DNA of 64,000 bases, from NCBI GenBank assembly GCA_001986395.2, contig MQVO02000011.1, positions 248,001 through 312,000 of the forward strand, given 5' to 3'. Shown here piece after piece: positions 12,927-23,643 of this stretch (its first letter is position 1; every line of letters begins with the position of its first letter). The translations under genes were made by a program, and so were the position numbers. This DNA is from Irpex lacteus (taxonomy: Eukaryota; Basidiomycota; Agaricomycetes; Polyporales; Irpicaceae). A model generated the notes under the pieces. The model was not told the origin of the DNA. It made no database searches and saw only the letters and a list, made by a program, of their open reading frames with translations.

Positions 12927-13598
12927 CGCCTTCTTAATGGACAGACAATCTGCATTCCATGCATGGTGAGTGGGGCGATCGTGTATGCTTTCGAACTCCA
13001 TGTGCTCACATGCAGACAGGCTTGTAAACCTCTCCGATCAAACACTGTCGTATATGCGACAAGTGTGTTGCTCGGCACGATCAGTAAGTTCGCGATAGAT
13101 GAGACTTATCTGATTCTGAGCTGATCATCTCGCTGGCCATTGTCCTTGGGTATGAGACTGCGGTGAGTGCAGCTGCTGAGGTGAAGTGGCCTGTTCAGAT
13201 CCTGACGGTTCTCTTCTACTAGTTGGCGTCAATAACCATCGATGGCAGTTTTTACTTTTCGTCATGACGGTTTCATAACCTTGGACTACCTAACCTACGC
13301 ATGTAAGTCGCAGGTACTGAATTGCTTCCTATCCTGCTCAGATTTCTCTACTATCGAAGTCCAAGTAGACCCCGCACACATCTCACCGTCATGCGTACTT
13401 ACAGACTATATCTGCGCTGCAACTTCGTATGACAGCTTCCTTGTGTCAGTACTAGTAGCAGCATGGTCTACTCTACAACTGTCATGGACGCTGGGACTCC
13501 TCACCACTCAGCTCTGGCAAGTTGCCAGACAAATGACCACCCTCGAAGTGTCCAACCTTGGCCGGTATGGCTGGATGGGCTGTCGCGTCCGACCATAG
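12927..13598 (+). pseudogene. Fragment of AKR1 (DHHC region), inactivated
   Basis: Direct copy of AKR1 from about 4295 to 5000, introns included. It carries at least five lesions. One base is lost in the KHCRICDKC exon (near 13042). The AG acceptor before the DHHC exon has become TG (near 13134). The catalytic CPWVWNC is cut by a TGG-to-TGA stop (near 13154). About 10 bases are missing in the following helix (near 13270), and six bases are inserted near 13450. The copy ends after GRYGWMG and runs into unrelated sequence with a stop at 13598. The N-terminal ankyrin part and the His-rich tail are absent. It lies tail-to-tail with the intact dynamin gene. Confidence 0.92.
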
Positions 13599-13706
13599 GC
13601 AAACGCGTTGCAGGGATTTCAGCAATACATATACGGAAAGATTAAGAGCGTGTAGGATACAACATAACAGGGGAAAACAATGATGAATAACACTTCTGCA
13701 TACGTA

Positions 13707-16700
13707 TCATGCAGCGGCCTTCAGCTCTTTCTGGATATCGAGCAACCTGTCCTTCCGCGCAAGAAGCTCCTCACGTTCAGCGACGATATGCGAGTCTTCA
13801 GCCAGATACTCAGCGCATTTGTCGGCCGCAGTCGACGGGTTCAATCCCAGGGCAGAGATCATATGCGAATATAACTCATCCGCAAACGAATGCAAGAGCT
13901 CTTGATCGATAGCCATAGCAATGTAGTCGACCATGCGCTGTATAGAAAGAGTAAGTAGGCTTATCGTAATTTAAACCGTCGCGGACGAACGTTATAAGCA
14001 ATCTTGAAGTACGCTCGGACCTCTCCCATAAGCGCAAGCTCCTCCTCGTATCGGTTCGACGGATTGAGTTTCTGTAAATCTTCGGCACGCACCCCATTAA
14101 TTCCGAGCTTCTGCAGTGCAGCCAGGACTATTTGTTGCTGCGTGTGACGATCTTGTCCTGGCGGAGGTATGGGCCTCGGAGGAGCCACAGCCTGAGGCGG
14201 CCGTACAGCAACTGCAAGCGGAGGACGCAATAAAAATAAGGAGTCTATTTCGAGCGATCAAGGAGGGACTCTTACCCTCATTATTAGGAGCCCCAAAGGT
14301 GAACGCCTGCGCACGCGGACAACCTTGCTGATAGTCAGCGAAGCGAAGTTCCTGTGATGAATATCGTTAGCTCGTGGACGACGGGAACGGGCGCAGGGTG
14401 GAGCAGATGAAGGCCCACTTCATGAGACCATGACTCAAGAGAGTATGTCGGAGTGCATATTGTCTGATACAGCCTACTGCAAGTATCGTCCCTGATTTCA
14501 TAGACCTTAGGGAACAATATCCCTTTGGTCCCTGGGGCGGTATACTTCCAAACCGACTAAGCGGACTGGCTGAGGTAGTAGCAATTAAGATGCGGTGTAC
14601 TTACAGCTGGTTTCTCACGACTTCGCCTGTACATCGCAGTGAATCTGTCTTTCGCTTCCTGCAGTGCCCGGCCGTTGTGCGCGTAAGCCGTCGACTCGTA
14701 CTTCAATATCTTGGATGTCTGCGCCACCATATTGTCGTGTTTCTGAAGCAAGAGGCTGCCAACCGCGTTCCTAGACAAAGGTAAGCCTACGCAAAAAAGC
14801 AGAGGAAGGAATCTTCGTACTGCACATGGCGATAAAGGTGCTTGTGATCCTTGAATAGTTCTTTAATCGCAGAGTTGACGTATCCTTTGAAGATGTTGAC
14901 GATCTTTCCTCAGAATCGTTTACGATTTTACGCCACGTCTTCTGAAAGTCCTGAATAAAGAGTAGCTTCACAACGTACGGCACGTTGTTGGGGAGCTCGC
15001 GAGTCGTGGCACTAAAATATGGAGCTTGTCAGCACAAAGATCATCGCGCACATCTGAGGGGCACCAGGAAATACTACGCACCCCTTGATTCGGGCTTGAA
15101 CTTGACTGATTGTAATGTACTTCTCCTTGGGCACTTCCGGATACAGGCCTTCACCCTCTTCAAGTTGTCGCAGCTCCAAGGGGATGGCGGAAATACGAGC
15201 GTCGTCATCGTCTGTATATGGAACGAATTGCGGGGCCGTCATTCGAATCCATGTCTTGAAGTCATCGAGCACCTTCCGATTATCCGTGATGAGGCCCGTG
15301 GCACCGAAATCGCCTTGGACATACGAGCGTATTTTCATGGATAGGAGTTGCACGAGGTTCAGGATAAAAGAGAATGGCTCGGTAGTCACTGGAGTGAGCT
15401 TAGAAAGGCGTGCGTCGCACGATGCGAGGAGCCGGTCTGTCTCGTCGACGAGTCCTGGAAGACTGTACGCAGAGTGTGTGAGCGTTCGTGTCGATGTTCA
15501 TAAGTTTTGAATTACCTATCATCAATAATGCGTGCTAGTTGCATGCCAATAGCCGACACAAGGTTTCGAGTGCCGAAGCGTTCAGGGTATTGTCTGACAT
15601 GGTGAGACCACGGAGCAGTGCCGTTGAAAAAATCTGATTCTTTCTGACGAGCACCTTCTTGAGTGAGGCCGTTCGCCCGCTCGTCTTCGTCAGGCTGACG
15701 AGTGCAGAAGTAGCCGAGCTTCAATGGGTGTCGTCGACCTTCTATCACGTCAAGCCAAAGTTCTTTGGACTTCGTCGAACCAGCAGACATAGCGTCGGGC
15801 TTCGTTAACACGCCTACGTGAGAGTATGTGAGCAGGTTACTACATTATACAAAGTGAAACTGTCTCACCAATAGTCCTCAAGCCATCTGGATCTGCCTTC
15901 TTCGCAAGTTGCATCGCTTTCTGGTTCTCGATGTCGTCTATGTGTAGGTCGTCAAACACCGTGACTGTCCGTATGTAACCAGCGAGAGTACTTACCACTC
16001 ATCGGCAGAGTAACGAGAATGATAGAGTTCCCCCCTATGTAGTCGGACACCAATTGCTCTACCATATCGACGACATTGTTTTCCGCGTTCTGTACGATTC
16101 CTAGCGCTCTAGTCAACACAAAAACGTCCGAAGATCTCGAGTACAGAGCAAGTAAACTCACCGGGGAGATCGATAAACGCAAGAGCCGTCATATCCGGAC
16201 CACAGAGGTTGACGCAAACGCTGTTCCTTGAGAAGTGTTTCTCGGTTTGGCCAAGGCGTTTGATACGCCATATCGAGATACTCCCGAGGGTGCCTGGTCG
16301 GATTGAGGGCCGCCACCTGTGCACGCCGGAGCATGAACTCGACCTCGGCTTTGTCAGAGATAGGGCCACCGAAGGGGATTTCTTTGATGTCCTTGAGCTT
16401 GGACCCATCGGCCGCGAATTGAAGTCGGATTGAGATTTGGCAGGTCCATTGTGGCCCTTCGTACATGCGACATTCGATGGGGCATCGAGTGCATGTTCCT
16501 GCGTCACGAGGGACGGTGATCTAAATTTATACCCTATAGTCAACGTCTGCTACAAGAGTAGGTAGTGTCTAACGTACGCCGGAGATAGCCTCAACCAAGC
16601 TTGACTTTCCTGCACTTTGATTCCCAATCACTACGACGCGAGGGAGGTCCAGTTCGGTTTGCGCTCTGAGGATCCACGTGTCAGAGATAGAATGAACGTC

Positions 16701-16808
16701 TAGAGGTCGACGATTTACTCACCCTATGGCACGCAATCTGTTGATAAGTTTCACATGCGCCTGACGACGCTTCGTATATTCTGAATCTCCGTTCAACGAG
16801 GCTGACAT
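13707..16808 (-). CDS. Dynamin/Mx-like large GTPase
   Basis: Membrane-remodelling or Mx-type GTPase that assembles through its stalk. Reading the minus strand from the ATG at 16808 (MSASLNGDSEYTKRR), the second exon carries the P-loop GNQSAGKSS. Next comes an exon with the dynamin pattern of Cys-rich and Arg-rich sequence (TCTRCPIECRMYEG), then the DLPG motif (ALAFIDLPG, near 16160) and the G4 motif TKPD (GVLTKPDA, near 15800). The stalk follows (WIRMTAPQFVPY, ITISQVQARIKG, RELPNNVPYVVKLL). The C-terminal GED part has RYEEELALMGEVRAYFKIA and IDQELLHSFADEL, ending at 13707. Many short introns interrupt it. All key GTPase motifs are present, so it should be active. Its 5' part is duplicated at 9308-10300. 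Basidiomycetes carry many such paralogues; the exact role cannot be told. Confidence 0.88.
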
Positions 16809-17310
16809 CGGAGTGGCACTATACGATATAACAGCGTAGCCTGTGCGCGGCATTGGCTATCGTTAAGCAAGACTAAGCGTAGAGATGAAGAGGACACTCA
16901 CAAGGATATTGTGGACTATGGTTAGAGATGGAAGACGGATGCACTCTCGAAGACGGGATGAGGGCAGTATATATACTCGCACGCATACAGCCCCTTTGTG
17001 CTATTCGAGGCACGATGTAAGCACACCATGAAAGAACTCATTGTTTACTTGTATGTATCGTGGCCAGTACTCCAAACATTGTAGGTACAATGTTCCTCTT
17101 GCATGTCACACGACGTTGCCAATGGCGTAATGAAACCAAGACATATATGGTATCGCCAACGTGCCACTATTGTCTCCGTGACTTGAAAGGAGATAGAAAG
17201 TAAGTAAACGTGGATCCTTATTAAACATTCAGCAGTTACTTACTGATATCGCATTGGCTGGCCACTTGGTACACATCGACGATTCAGTCGACCAAACGCT
17301 GGCACCGGTG
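16809..17310 (-). promoter_or_regulatory. Upstream region of the dynamin gene, also present at 9747-10225
   Basis: This 500-base stretch before the dynamin start is conserved in the broken copy at 9747-10225. It includes the block GCATTGGCTGGCCACTTGGT near 17250 (near 10176 in the other copy), which has a CCAAT-type box in reverse (ATTGG), and a TATATATAC stretch near 16970-16978 (near 9903-9909 in the other copy). It probably contains the promoter and possibly a 5' non-coding exon. No transcript evidence is available. Confidence 0.5.
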
Positions 17311-17924
17311 AAGGGCCAGAAAGGCGCTCTTGAGGTCAAAGTTCCAAGAGTTTGTGTGCGAACCGCAGTCTTTATCTTTCTTGTCACCGCCCAGACTGTA
17401 TGCGTGATGCGCATCATGTACCTTCCACATTTATACTGATGAAAATGTCGGATGCTTGGTTGACATGTTGCCCGGCGGGGATGCTGCTGGTCCGGAATGT
17501 CAACGACCTTCCTGTCCGCGAGCCATATAAACGGGTTATATTAGAGCGTAGAATACAAGCAATAGTTCTATACCATCATGAGTAGTAGTACGAAGCACAA
17601 TACTATAGGTATGCGCACCTCACAGAAGGAACTCTGAAAGTTCGAGAGAAAGAGACGTTCCAATGTTCTCAGAATAGCCGCCCGCTGTCGTATCTGGGGA
17701 ATGCCGGACCAATCAGGACGCGCGATTTCATAGGCTGTAAATTCCGCGCGGGCTTTCCGATTTTGAAAAGCTCGAGGGCACTCAGAAAATGGGACTTGCA
17801 ACAAAAAAGGGCGAAGCAGCGTCCTCAAACCCGAACTTGCCAGATAAGGCATCTTCCGCCATCGTCCAGCTCGAAAAACGACGCATTCCTCCCCGCCTCG
17901 CCCGTCTGCTCGCCGTCGAACACG
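17311..17924. other. Divergent intergenic region before HPC2-like gene
   Basis: No gene is seen. The last 250 bases before the HPC2-like start hold a CCAAT box (GGACCAATCAGG, near 17710), next to ACGCGCG (near 17719) and CCGCGCGG (near 17747). This suggests a promoter. A 170-residue open frame on the minus strand (17568-18080) overlaps the HPC2-like coding start and is best read as antisense noise caused by GC-rich codons. Confidence 0.5.
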
Positions 17925-20311
17925 ATGCAGAGCGACATCGAGATGGTCCCCGACGACGACGTTGAGTTCTCGAAGCCCGTCGTCGCCGAACACCCCCCGA
18001 CCCCAACACGTCACCGTTCCCCCATCGTCGTCGAGGACTCGTCCCCGCCCCATTCCCCCTCCGTCAACGAGCACTCCCACGCCTCCGCTGCACCGTCTAG
18101 TTCGAGCGTCGACGAGGGCGCATCAGTCGTGGCCGCGGAGAAGAAGAAAAGCAAGTCCTCCGCCTCGAGGCCCCCATCAACGGTCGGCGCTAAAGCAAAG
18201 TCAGGCAAACCTCGCTCACTGTCCCCTTCACCTCCACCACCACCCGTACGACCGCCGTTGCAGACCGTGCGGCTCGACATCGAGCTTGGTGGCCCGGAGA
18301 ACTACGAAGTCAACATTGCGAGCTTGGCCAGGGAGACCGGACAGCGACCACCGACACCAACACCTGCTGCTAAGCGCCATGATATCAGCGACGATAGCCA
18401 CAGCGAGGGAGACGATGAGGCAGAAGGGCAGCCGACGCTGAAGAAGCGTAGAAAGGTGTGTATAATGCTTGTTCTCAAACGTGCAGATTATTGACTATTT
18501 CGTGGTGGCTGTACAGAAGAAGAGCGCTGCTCAGGAATACTATGATGTTACCGACCCGTTCATCGACGACTCCGAGCTCGCTGTCGACGAGCGGACGTTC
18601 TTTGCGCAGACGAAGCAGCAAGGCTTCTATGTGTCTAGCGGGCAGGTTGCGCTGCTCACCGACAAGTACGTGCCTTTCATTTACTGCGCTTTTGTTATCT
18701 CGAGCTGACTATATGCAACAGAGCTGTACCTGGCAAGAAACCCAAATCGCGCAAGGTCAACATACTAGCACCCGCCGCCTCAGTCTCTGCCGCCCTCTCC
18801 CAAGCCCACCTCCCTCCCTCCCTCGCACCTCTCAGCATTTCAAACTCAACACCGAATTCCACGAACGGACAGGAATCACCAGCTGTGCCGCCTTCGGATG
18901 CTGAGGACGTCAAGATCGGGGAAAGCGCAAGCGCGTTGAAGAGGAAAAGCTCGGAAGGCGGGGAGAGCGTCGCCACTGGGAGTATCTCTAATCTCGGTGG
19001 GGGTGGCTCGAAGAAGAAGCGGAAGGTCGAGATTGTAAGTTTTGATTCACTGATCTCTCCTGCGGGTACGGAACTTACGTGTGCACAGCAACCATTCCAC
19101 CCAGAACTCGAGAAGGCCATCGAAGGACTCAAGGATGCTATCAGCAAAGGTCCGTCGTATACTTTCTAGATGCGCCGCCACTGACAGTATACATTACAGA
19201 GCAATGGGACACGAAGGGCAAATTCCCTCCGAATCTCAAACCGCTACTAGCGCAAGTCGCGCTGAAGGCGATCGTACTTGGCGAATACGATGACAACTTC
19301 TTCAACCTCATGCCGCGGATATTCCCATACAACCGGTTCACGATGTTTGTAAGTACATGTTATATCTTTGTTGCGAAGGCTCGGTACTGAAGTAATATAC
19401 TAGAAACTCATCAAGCGGACGGTGTGGCGTCAACATACGGATTTGCTGCTCGAACGCCAGAACGCGCTGGTCGAGGAGCTGCGCAAGCTGTCTGAGGAGG
19501 GGTTCGCGAAGGCGCAGGAAGACTGGAAGCGAAGTGTTTCTCTCTGGGGTGGGTTCTTTACTCGGTTTTCGCAGTCGGGGGATTCAACTGACATGCGCAT
19601 CCACAGAGAAACGACATTCAAAGGAAGGAGGAGAGGGCGGGGAGCCAGGGGCAGAGGGGCCGTCACAAGAAGGGACCCCTGTACCTTCGGACCACCAGCT
19701 CACGCCCAACGCGCAAACCGCGCCGCTGCCCTCGCGCGCGGCGGTAGACGACGGCGGGAACGACACAGGCATGGAGATGGACGACCCGCAGAGCGTGTCG
19801 GCAGGGGGCAAGGGGAGTGCGTTCGCGGCGCGGGACGCGAACCCTCCGCAGAAGAAGTTCCGGTTAACGGATCGGATGAAGGAGATTATTTGGCAGTTGG
19901 TGTGTATCAGCAATGAGTGCTGTAGACTCGAGAACGAGAAGAAGTGAGTGGTTTCGGGTTGGGCTTTTTTGTTGAGAAAGGGAGCTGACGGTTGGTTGGG
20001 ACTGTGACAGCACGCTGGAGAATAATAACCAGGTCGTGAGTGACCAGGGCGTGCGCAAGACGTTGTACCAAAAGGTTTGTCCGTTTTGACATGGGTGGTC
20101 TGGACGGCGAGAGCTGAGCGCCTTACTTTATTTCATTCTAGATCGTTGCCGCCTTTCCGGACGGTTGGTTGACGTCGGGTCAGATATCTCGCGAAGGTAA
20201 GCCTCCGTTGGTTGAGTATGATGACATGCCAAGACTAATGTGTGTTGCTTGTTCGTTGTAGTGAGTGTGATGAAGAAGAAGTTTGAGAAGGAGAGTGCGG
20301 AGAATGACTGA
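17925..20311 (+). CDS. HPC2: HIR histone-chaperone subunit Hpc2/ubinuclein-like
   Basis: Nuclear protein of the HIR/HIRA complex, which deposits histone H3-H4 outside replication. The N-terminal third is Pro/Ser-rich and acidic. It contains the Hpc2-related (HUN) domain AAQEYYDVTDPFIDDSE followed by ERTFFAQTKQQGFYVSSG (about 18525-18650), the signature that binds H3-H4 in this family. A Lys/Arg-rich nuclear-localisation-type cluster (KKKRKVEI, near 19010) precedes the ubinuclein middle region (FPPNLKPLLAQVALKAI, MFKLIKRTVWRQHTD). The C-terminus (FRLTDRMKEIIWQLVCISNE) ends at 20311. At least six short introns are present. The start at 17925 (MQSDIEMVPDDD) is the first in-frame ATG; a longer frame upstream begins only at a TTG. 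Confidence 0.85.
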
Positions 20312-20778
20312 GGGTGGTTGATCGTAGTATTTGCTTCTTCTCCCTTGGACGCCATTTCCGACGTTGTCTTCCCCTCCCCCCTCCCCCCTCTGGTCGCGTC
20401 TCTTTTGAGTTCTCCTTGGCTCGCCCATTTCGCCCATTTCGTTCATGTGTGCTCTGCCGCTCCCATTCGTGTGATTTATAGGACGTTTGTTTGTGTTATT
20501 TCTACTCTAGTATGTACGCTTATTATTCTGCTCTTCTTCGAACTCCTTCCAACTTCAAATGATTCGGGTTATCGAGAGTATCACTTAAGTAGACCTGTGG
20601 CTGGTTTCAGAGATGCCTCCGGGTACTATCCTGCTGCTGTAGGACTACTCGAGGTACACTTGTTCGTCACCATGAGCTTCACGTAATCATACCGGCGTCA
20701 GCACAAGCTAGAAATGACGATGTGGGGTGGGCGGCTAATTCACCACCTGTACTTCTCCCCAACAACCACGAACTTGCA
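20312..20778. other. Intergenic region HPC2 to acyl-CoA synthetase
   Basis: Pyrimidine-rich DNA (many CCCCTCCCCCC and TCTTC runs near 20360-20400) that probably holds the HPC2 3' UTR and the promoter of the acyl-CoA synthetase. A frame open upstream of 20779 back to about 20670 has no ATG, so a short upstream exon cannot be excluded. Confidence 0.45.
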
Positions 20779-23344
20779 ATGTCTTTGAAACGACGAGAAG
20801 AAATGATTGGCGTCGAAGTAGGACCCAAGTCCGAAGGCGAAAGTCGTGCCCGACGTTCGCCGCAGTCGGTGAACGGTCTCATTGAGAGGCCCATTGACGG
20901 CATCGACACTGTTTGGGACGTCGTCCAATACGCGGCGCGTACACATGGCGACAAACCTGCCATGGGATACAGAGATGTGGTGAAGATGGTCGAGGAGGAG
21001 AAGGAGGTCAAGAAGTTCCACAATGGAAAGGAGGTGATGGAGAAGAGGACGTGGAAGTACTTCCAGCTCAGCGACCCCAAGTTCCTGTCGTACCTCCAAT
21101 GTCAGGAAGCTATCTCAGAGATCAGCAGGGCTCTCGTCGACTTTGGTATCACACAGCAGGATATCGTTAATGTATATGCTCAGACTAGGTGAGTAGCCAT
21201 ACTGCCTCCTGTCCCCCGCAGCTCGCTGGAGTTGGTCGTGCGCCCTCCTGTCCTAGCGCGTCACGAGGGTACTCGGCACCATGGATTACGTGTTTGTCGG
21301 CTGCGCACGCAGGGGTACGAGTACTTTCAATGCCTAAAGTATACTAGTACTGTGGCTGAAGGCATGCGTGTCCCCCGTATCCTCTCTGCCGCGCGCAAAC
21401 TCCCCTCCCGCTCTGCCACGCGTCTTACGCATTTACTAACGTATTTTCCTCTGAATTAGTATCAACTGGCAACTGGTATCATTTGCATGCTGCTCAATAG
21501 GCACTCCTATTGCCACTGCGTACGACAGCTTGGGCGAGAGCGGTCTGCAGCACTCGCTAAACGAGCCCGGCTGCCCCGCCATCTTCACCAACGCAGACCT
21601 TCTCCCGGTCGTCCAGAAGGTTGCTGCGAACGTACCATCTCTGCGCCTCGTGATATACGATGGCGAGGCCAAACCCGATCTGCTCGAAAAAATTCGAAGC
21701 TCAAAGGAAGGCATCAAGGTGCTGTCGTTAGACGAAGTTCGCGCTCACGGCAAGACCATCTCGACCGACGTACTCGAGTCCAGGAAACCGAAGTCCGAAG
21801 ATACTGCCTGTATCATGTATACGAGCGGTACAACTGGTGCGCCCAAAGGTGTTGTTATCAGCCATTACAACCTCATCGCCACCGTGGGTGCGGTGTACAA
21901 GCACCTTGGACAGCACTTTAAGGAAGGGGATCTCTACCTCGCTTATCTGCCGCTGGCGCATATTCTCGAATTCGTCATCGAGCTGTCGTTCTACTTCGTG
22001 GGACTGACACTTGGTTTCGGACGCGTCAAGACTCTCACGGACCAGTCAGTGCGCAACTGTGTCGGTGATATCCGTGCGTACCGCCCAAATATCCTCGTTG
22101 GCGTCCCCGCCGTCTTCGAGATGATTCGCAAGGGCATCATTCAGAGATTGAACGCCGGTGGCAAGATAAAGAAGACTGTCTTCAACGCCGCTTTGTCAGC
22201 GAAGAAGGCGCACATCCCCGGTCTCGCCCAACTTGCTGAAGCCACGGTACTATCGCAGGTGAAGGCTGCTACTGGCGGACGTCTTCGCATTGCTATGTGC
22301 GGAGGTGCGGCTCTTTCACACGAGACGCAGGAGTTCTTACATCTGGCCCTCGTAACGATGCTGCAAGGTGAGAAGTTTTTACAACTTGCACGCGGAAGCC
22401 TTTTGTTGACTGATCGTCGGTTGACAGGTTATGGTATGACGGAGTCGTGTGGAATGTGTGCCGTGCTTCTCCCCGAAGGATTTAGATACGGCTCTGTCGG
22501 ATACATCATGCCTTCCGTGGAAGTGAAGCTCAGAGACGTCCCCGAAGCCGGCTACTTCCACACGAACAACCCACCGCAAGGAGAGATTCTCATCAGGGGA
22601 CCGTCTGTTATCAAGGGCTATTATAAGCGCGACGACTTGAACAGCGACCCCGAGATCTTTGCTGGTGACGGGTGGCTCCGAACGGGTGATGTCGGCCAGT
22701 TCAACGATGACGGCTCGCTGACAATCATCGATCGGTATGGGCTGATGTTACCGTATTGTGATCCTCAACACTCATTGCATATTCATTTTGACAGTATCAA
22801 GAACCTGGTGAAGCTTTCCGGCGGAGAGGTAAATAGTCGACGTTTTCCGTGTGTTCAGGCCATGGTTAACAGTTCACATAGTATATCGCATTGGAGCGCC
22901 TTGAGTCTACCTACAAGGGATGTAACCTCGTCTCGAACCTTTGCGTTCACGCTTCGCAAGAGGCCAAGCAACCAATCGCCATCGTCATACCAAATGAAGC
23001 CCACTTGCGTCACACACTGGAGTCGAACCCAGTGGATGGGATTAACCCTCACGACGAGCTCAAGGTCCTTTGTACGAACCCGAAGGTTAAGGAGCTCATA
23101 CAGAAGGAACTGAACGCAGTGGGCAAGAAGGTCGGATTCAAGCCCATGGAGCTTCTTGAGGCTGTCATCTTGACCTCGGAGGAGTGGACACCCGAGAGCG
23201 GGTTGGTGACAGCCGCGCAGAAGATTCAGCGCAAGAAGGTAGCAGAGAAGTTCAGCGCAGAGATCAAGGTACGTTTTCATTCTTTTAGTAAGATCCTGAC
23301 GGGGGTGCTAAACATTATCATAGGAGATCTACAAGAACCAGTAG
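20779..23344 (+). CDS. Long-chain fatty-acid-CoA ligase (FAA1/FAA4 type)
   Basis: Activates long-chain fatty acids to acyl-CoA with ATP, feeding lipid synthesis and beta-oxidation. The first exon encodes the family N-terminus with TVWDVVQYAARTHGDKPAMG. The next reads NWQLVSFACCSIGTPIATAY, then the AMP-binding signature TSGTTGAPKGVV near 21820, YLPLAHILEF, YGMTESCGMCAVLLPEG near 22430, and GWLRTGDVG near 22680. A short exon has IKNLVKLSGGE, matching the fatty-acyl-CoA synthetase signature. The last tiny exon, EIYKNQ, ends at 23344. Five introns were resolved (for example 21190-21459, 22370-22427 and the last at 23269-23323). The ATG at 20779 (MSLKRREEMIG) is the first in frame. All catalytic motifs are intact. 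Confidence 0.92.
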
Positions 23345-23643
23345 ATGTATACCACCGTTTGACAGTAGAGTGACGCGGGGTTCTTTCGCATTATTTTGGT
23401 CGCACCTTCCTGTTCTCATGCTTCTCGTATCTCTGTACTTGTATATATCGTGTCCACATCATGTACCGGACCCTAATAGTATCCATACCTGCTTTCGTCT
23501 CCAGTCAGTAAGGCTGAACAATCGTTGCATATGCAATTACGATGACGCATCTCCACGTGGGATTAAACTTGGTATTTTGATCAATTTAAGTAACGCGGCT
23601 TTCATTGTTCCCTACATCGACCTCCTTACCCCGCCCCTCGTTC
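23345..23643. promoter_or_regulatory. Short intergenic region
   Basis: About 300 bases between two genes on the same strand. They must contain the 3' UTR of the acyl-CoA synthetase and the promoter of the importin-like gene. No distinct element was recognised. Confidence 0.35.

Noticed and set aside
17568..18080. 170-residue open frame on the minus strand
   Set aside because: It is antisense to the 5' part of the HPC2-like gene and Gly/Arg/Asp-rich only because of GC-rich codons opposite.
23010..23040. tRNA-like GGAGTCGAACCCAG word
   Set aside because: It lies inside a conserved acyl-CoA synthetase exon and no cloverleaf can be drawn around it.
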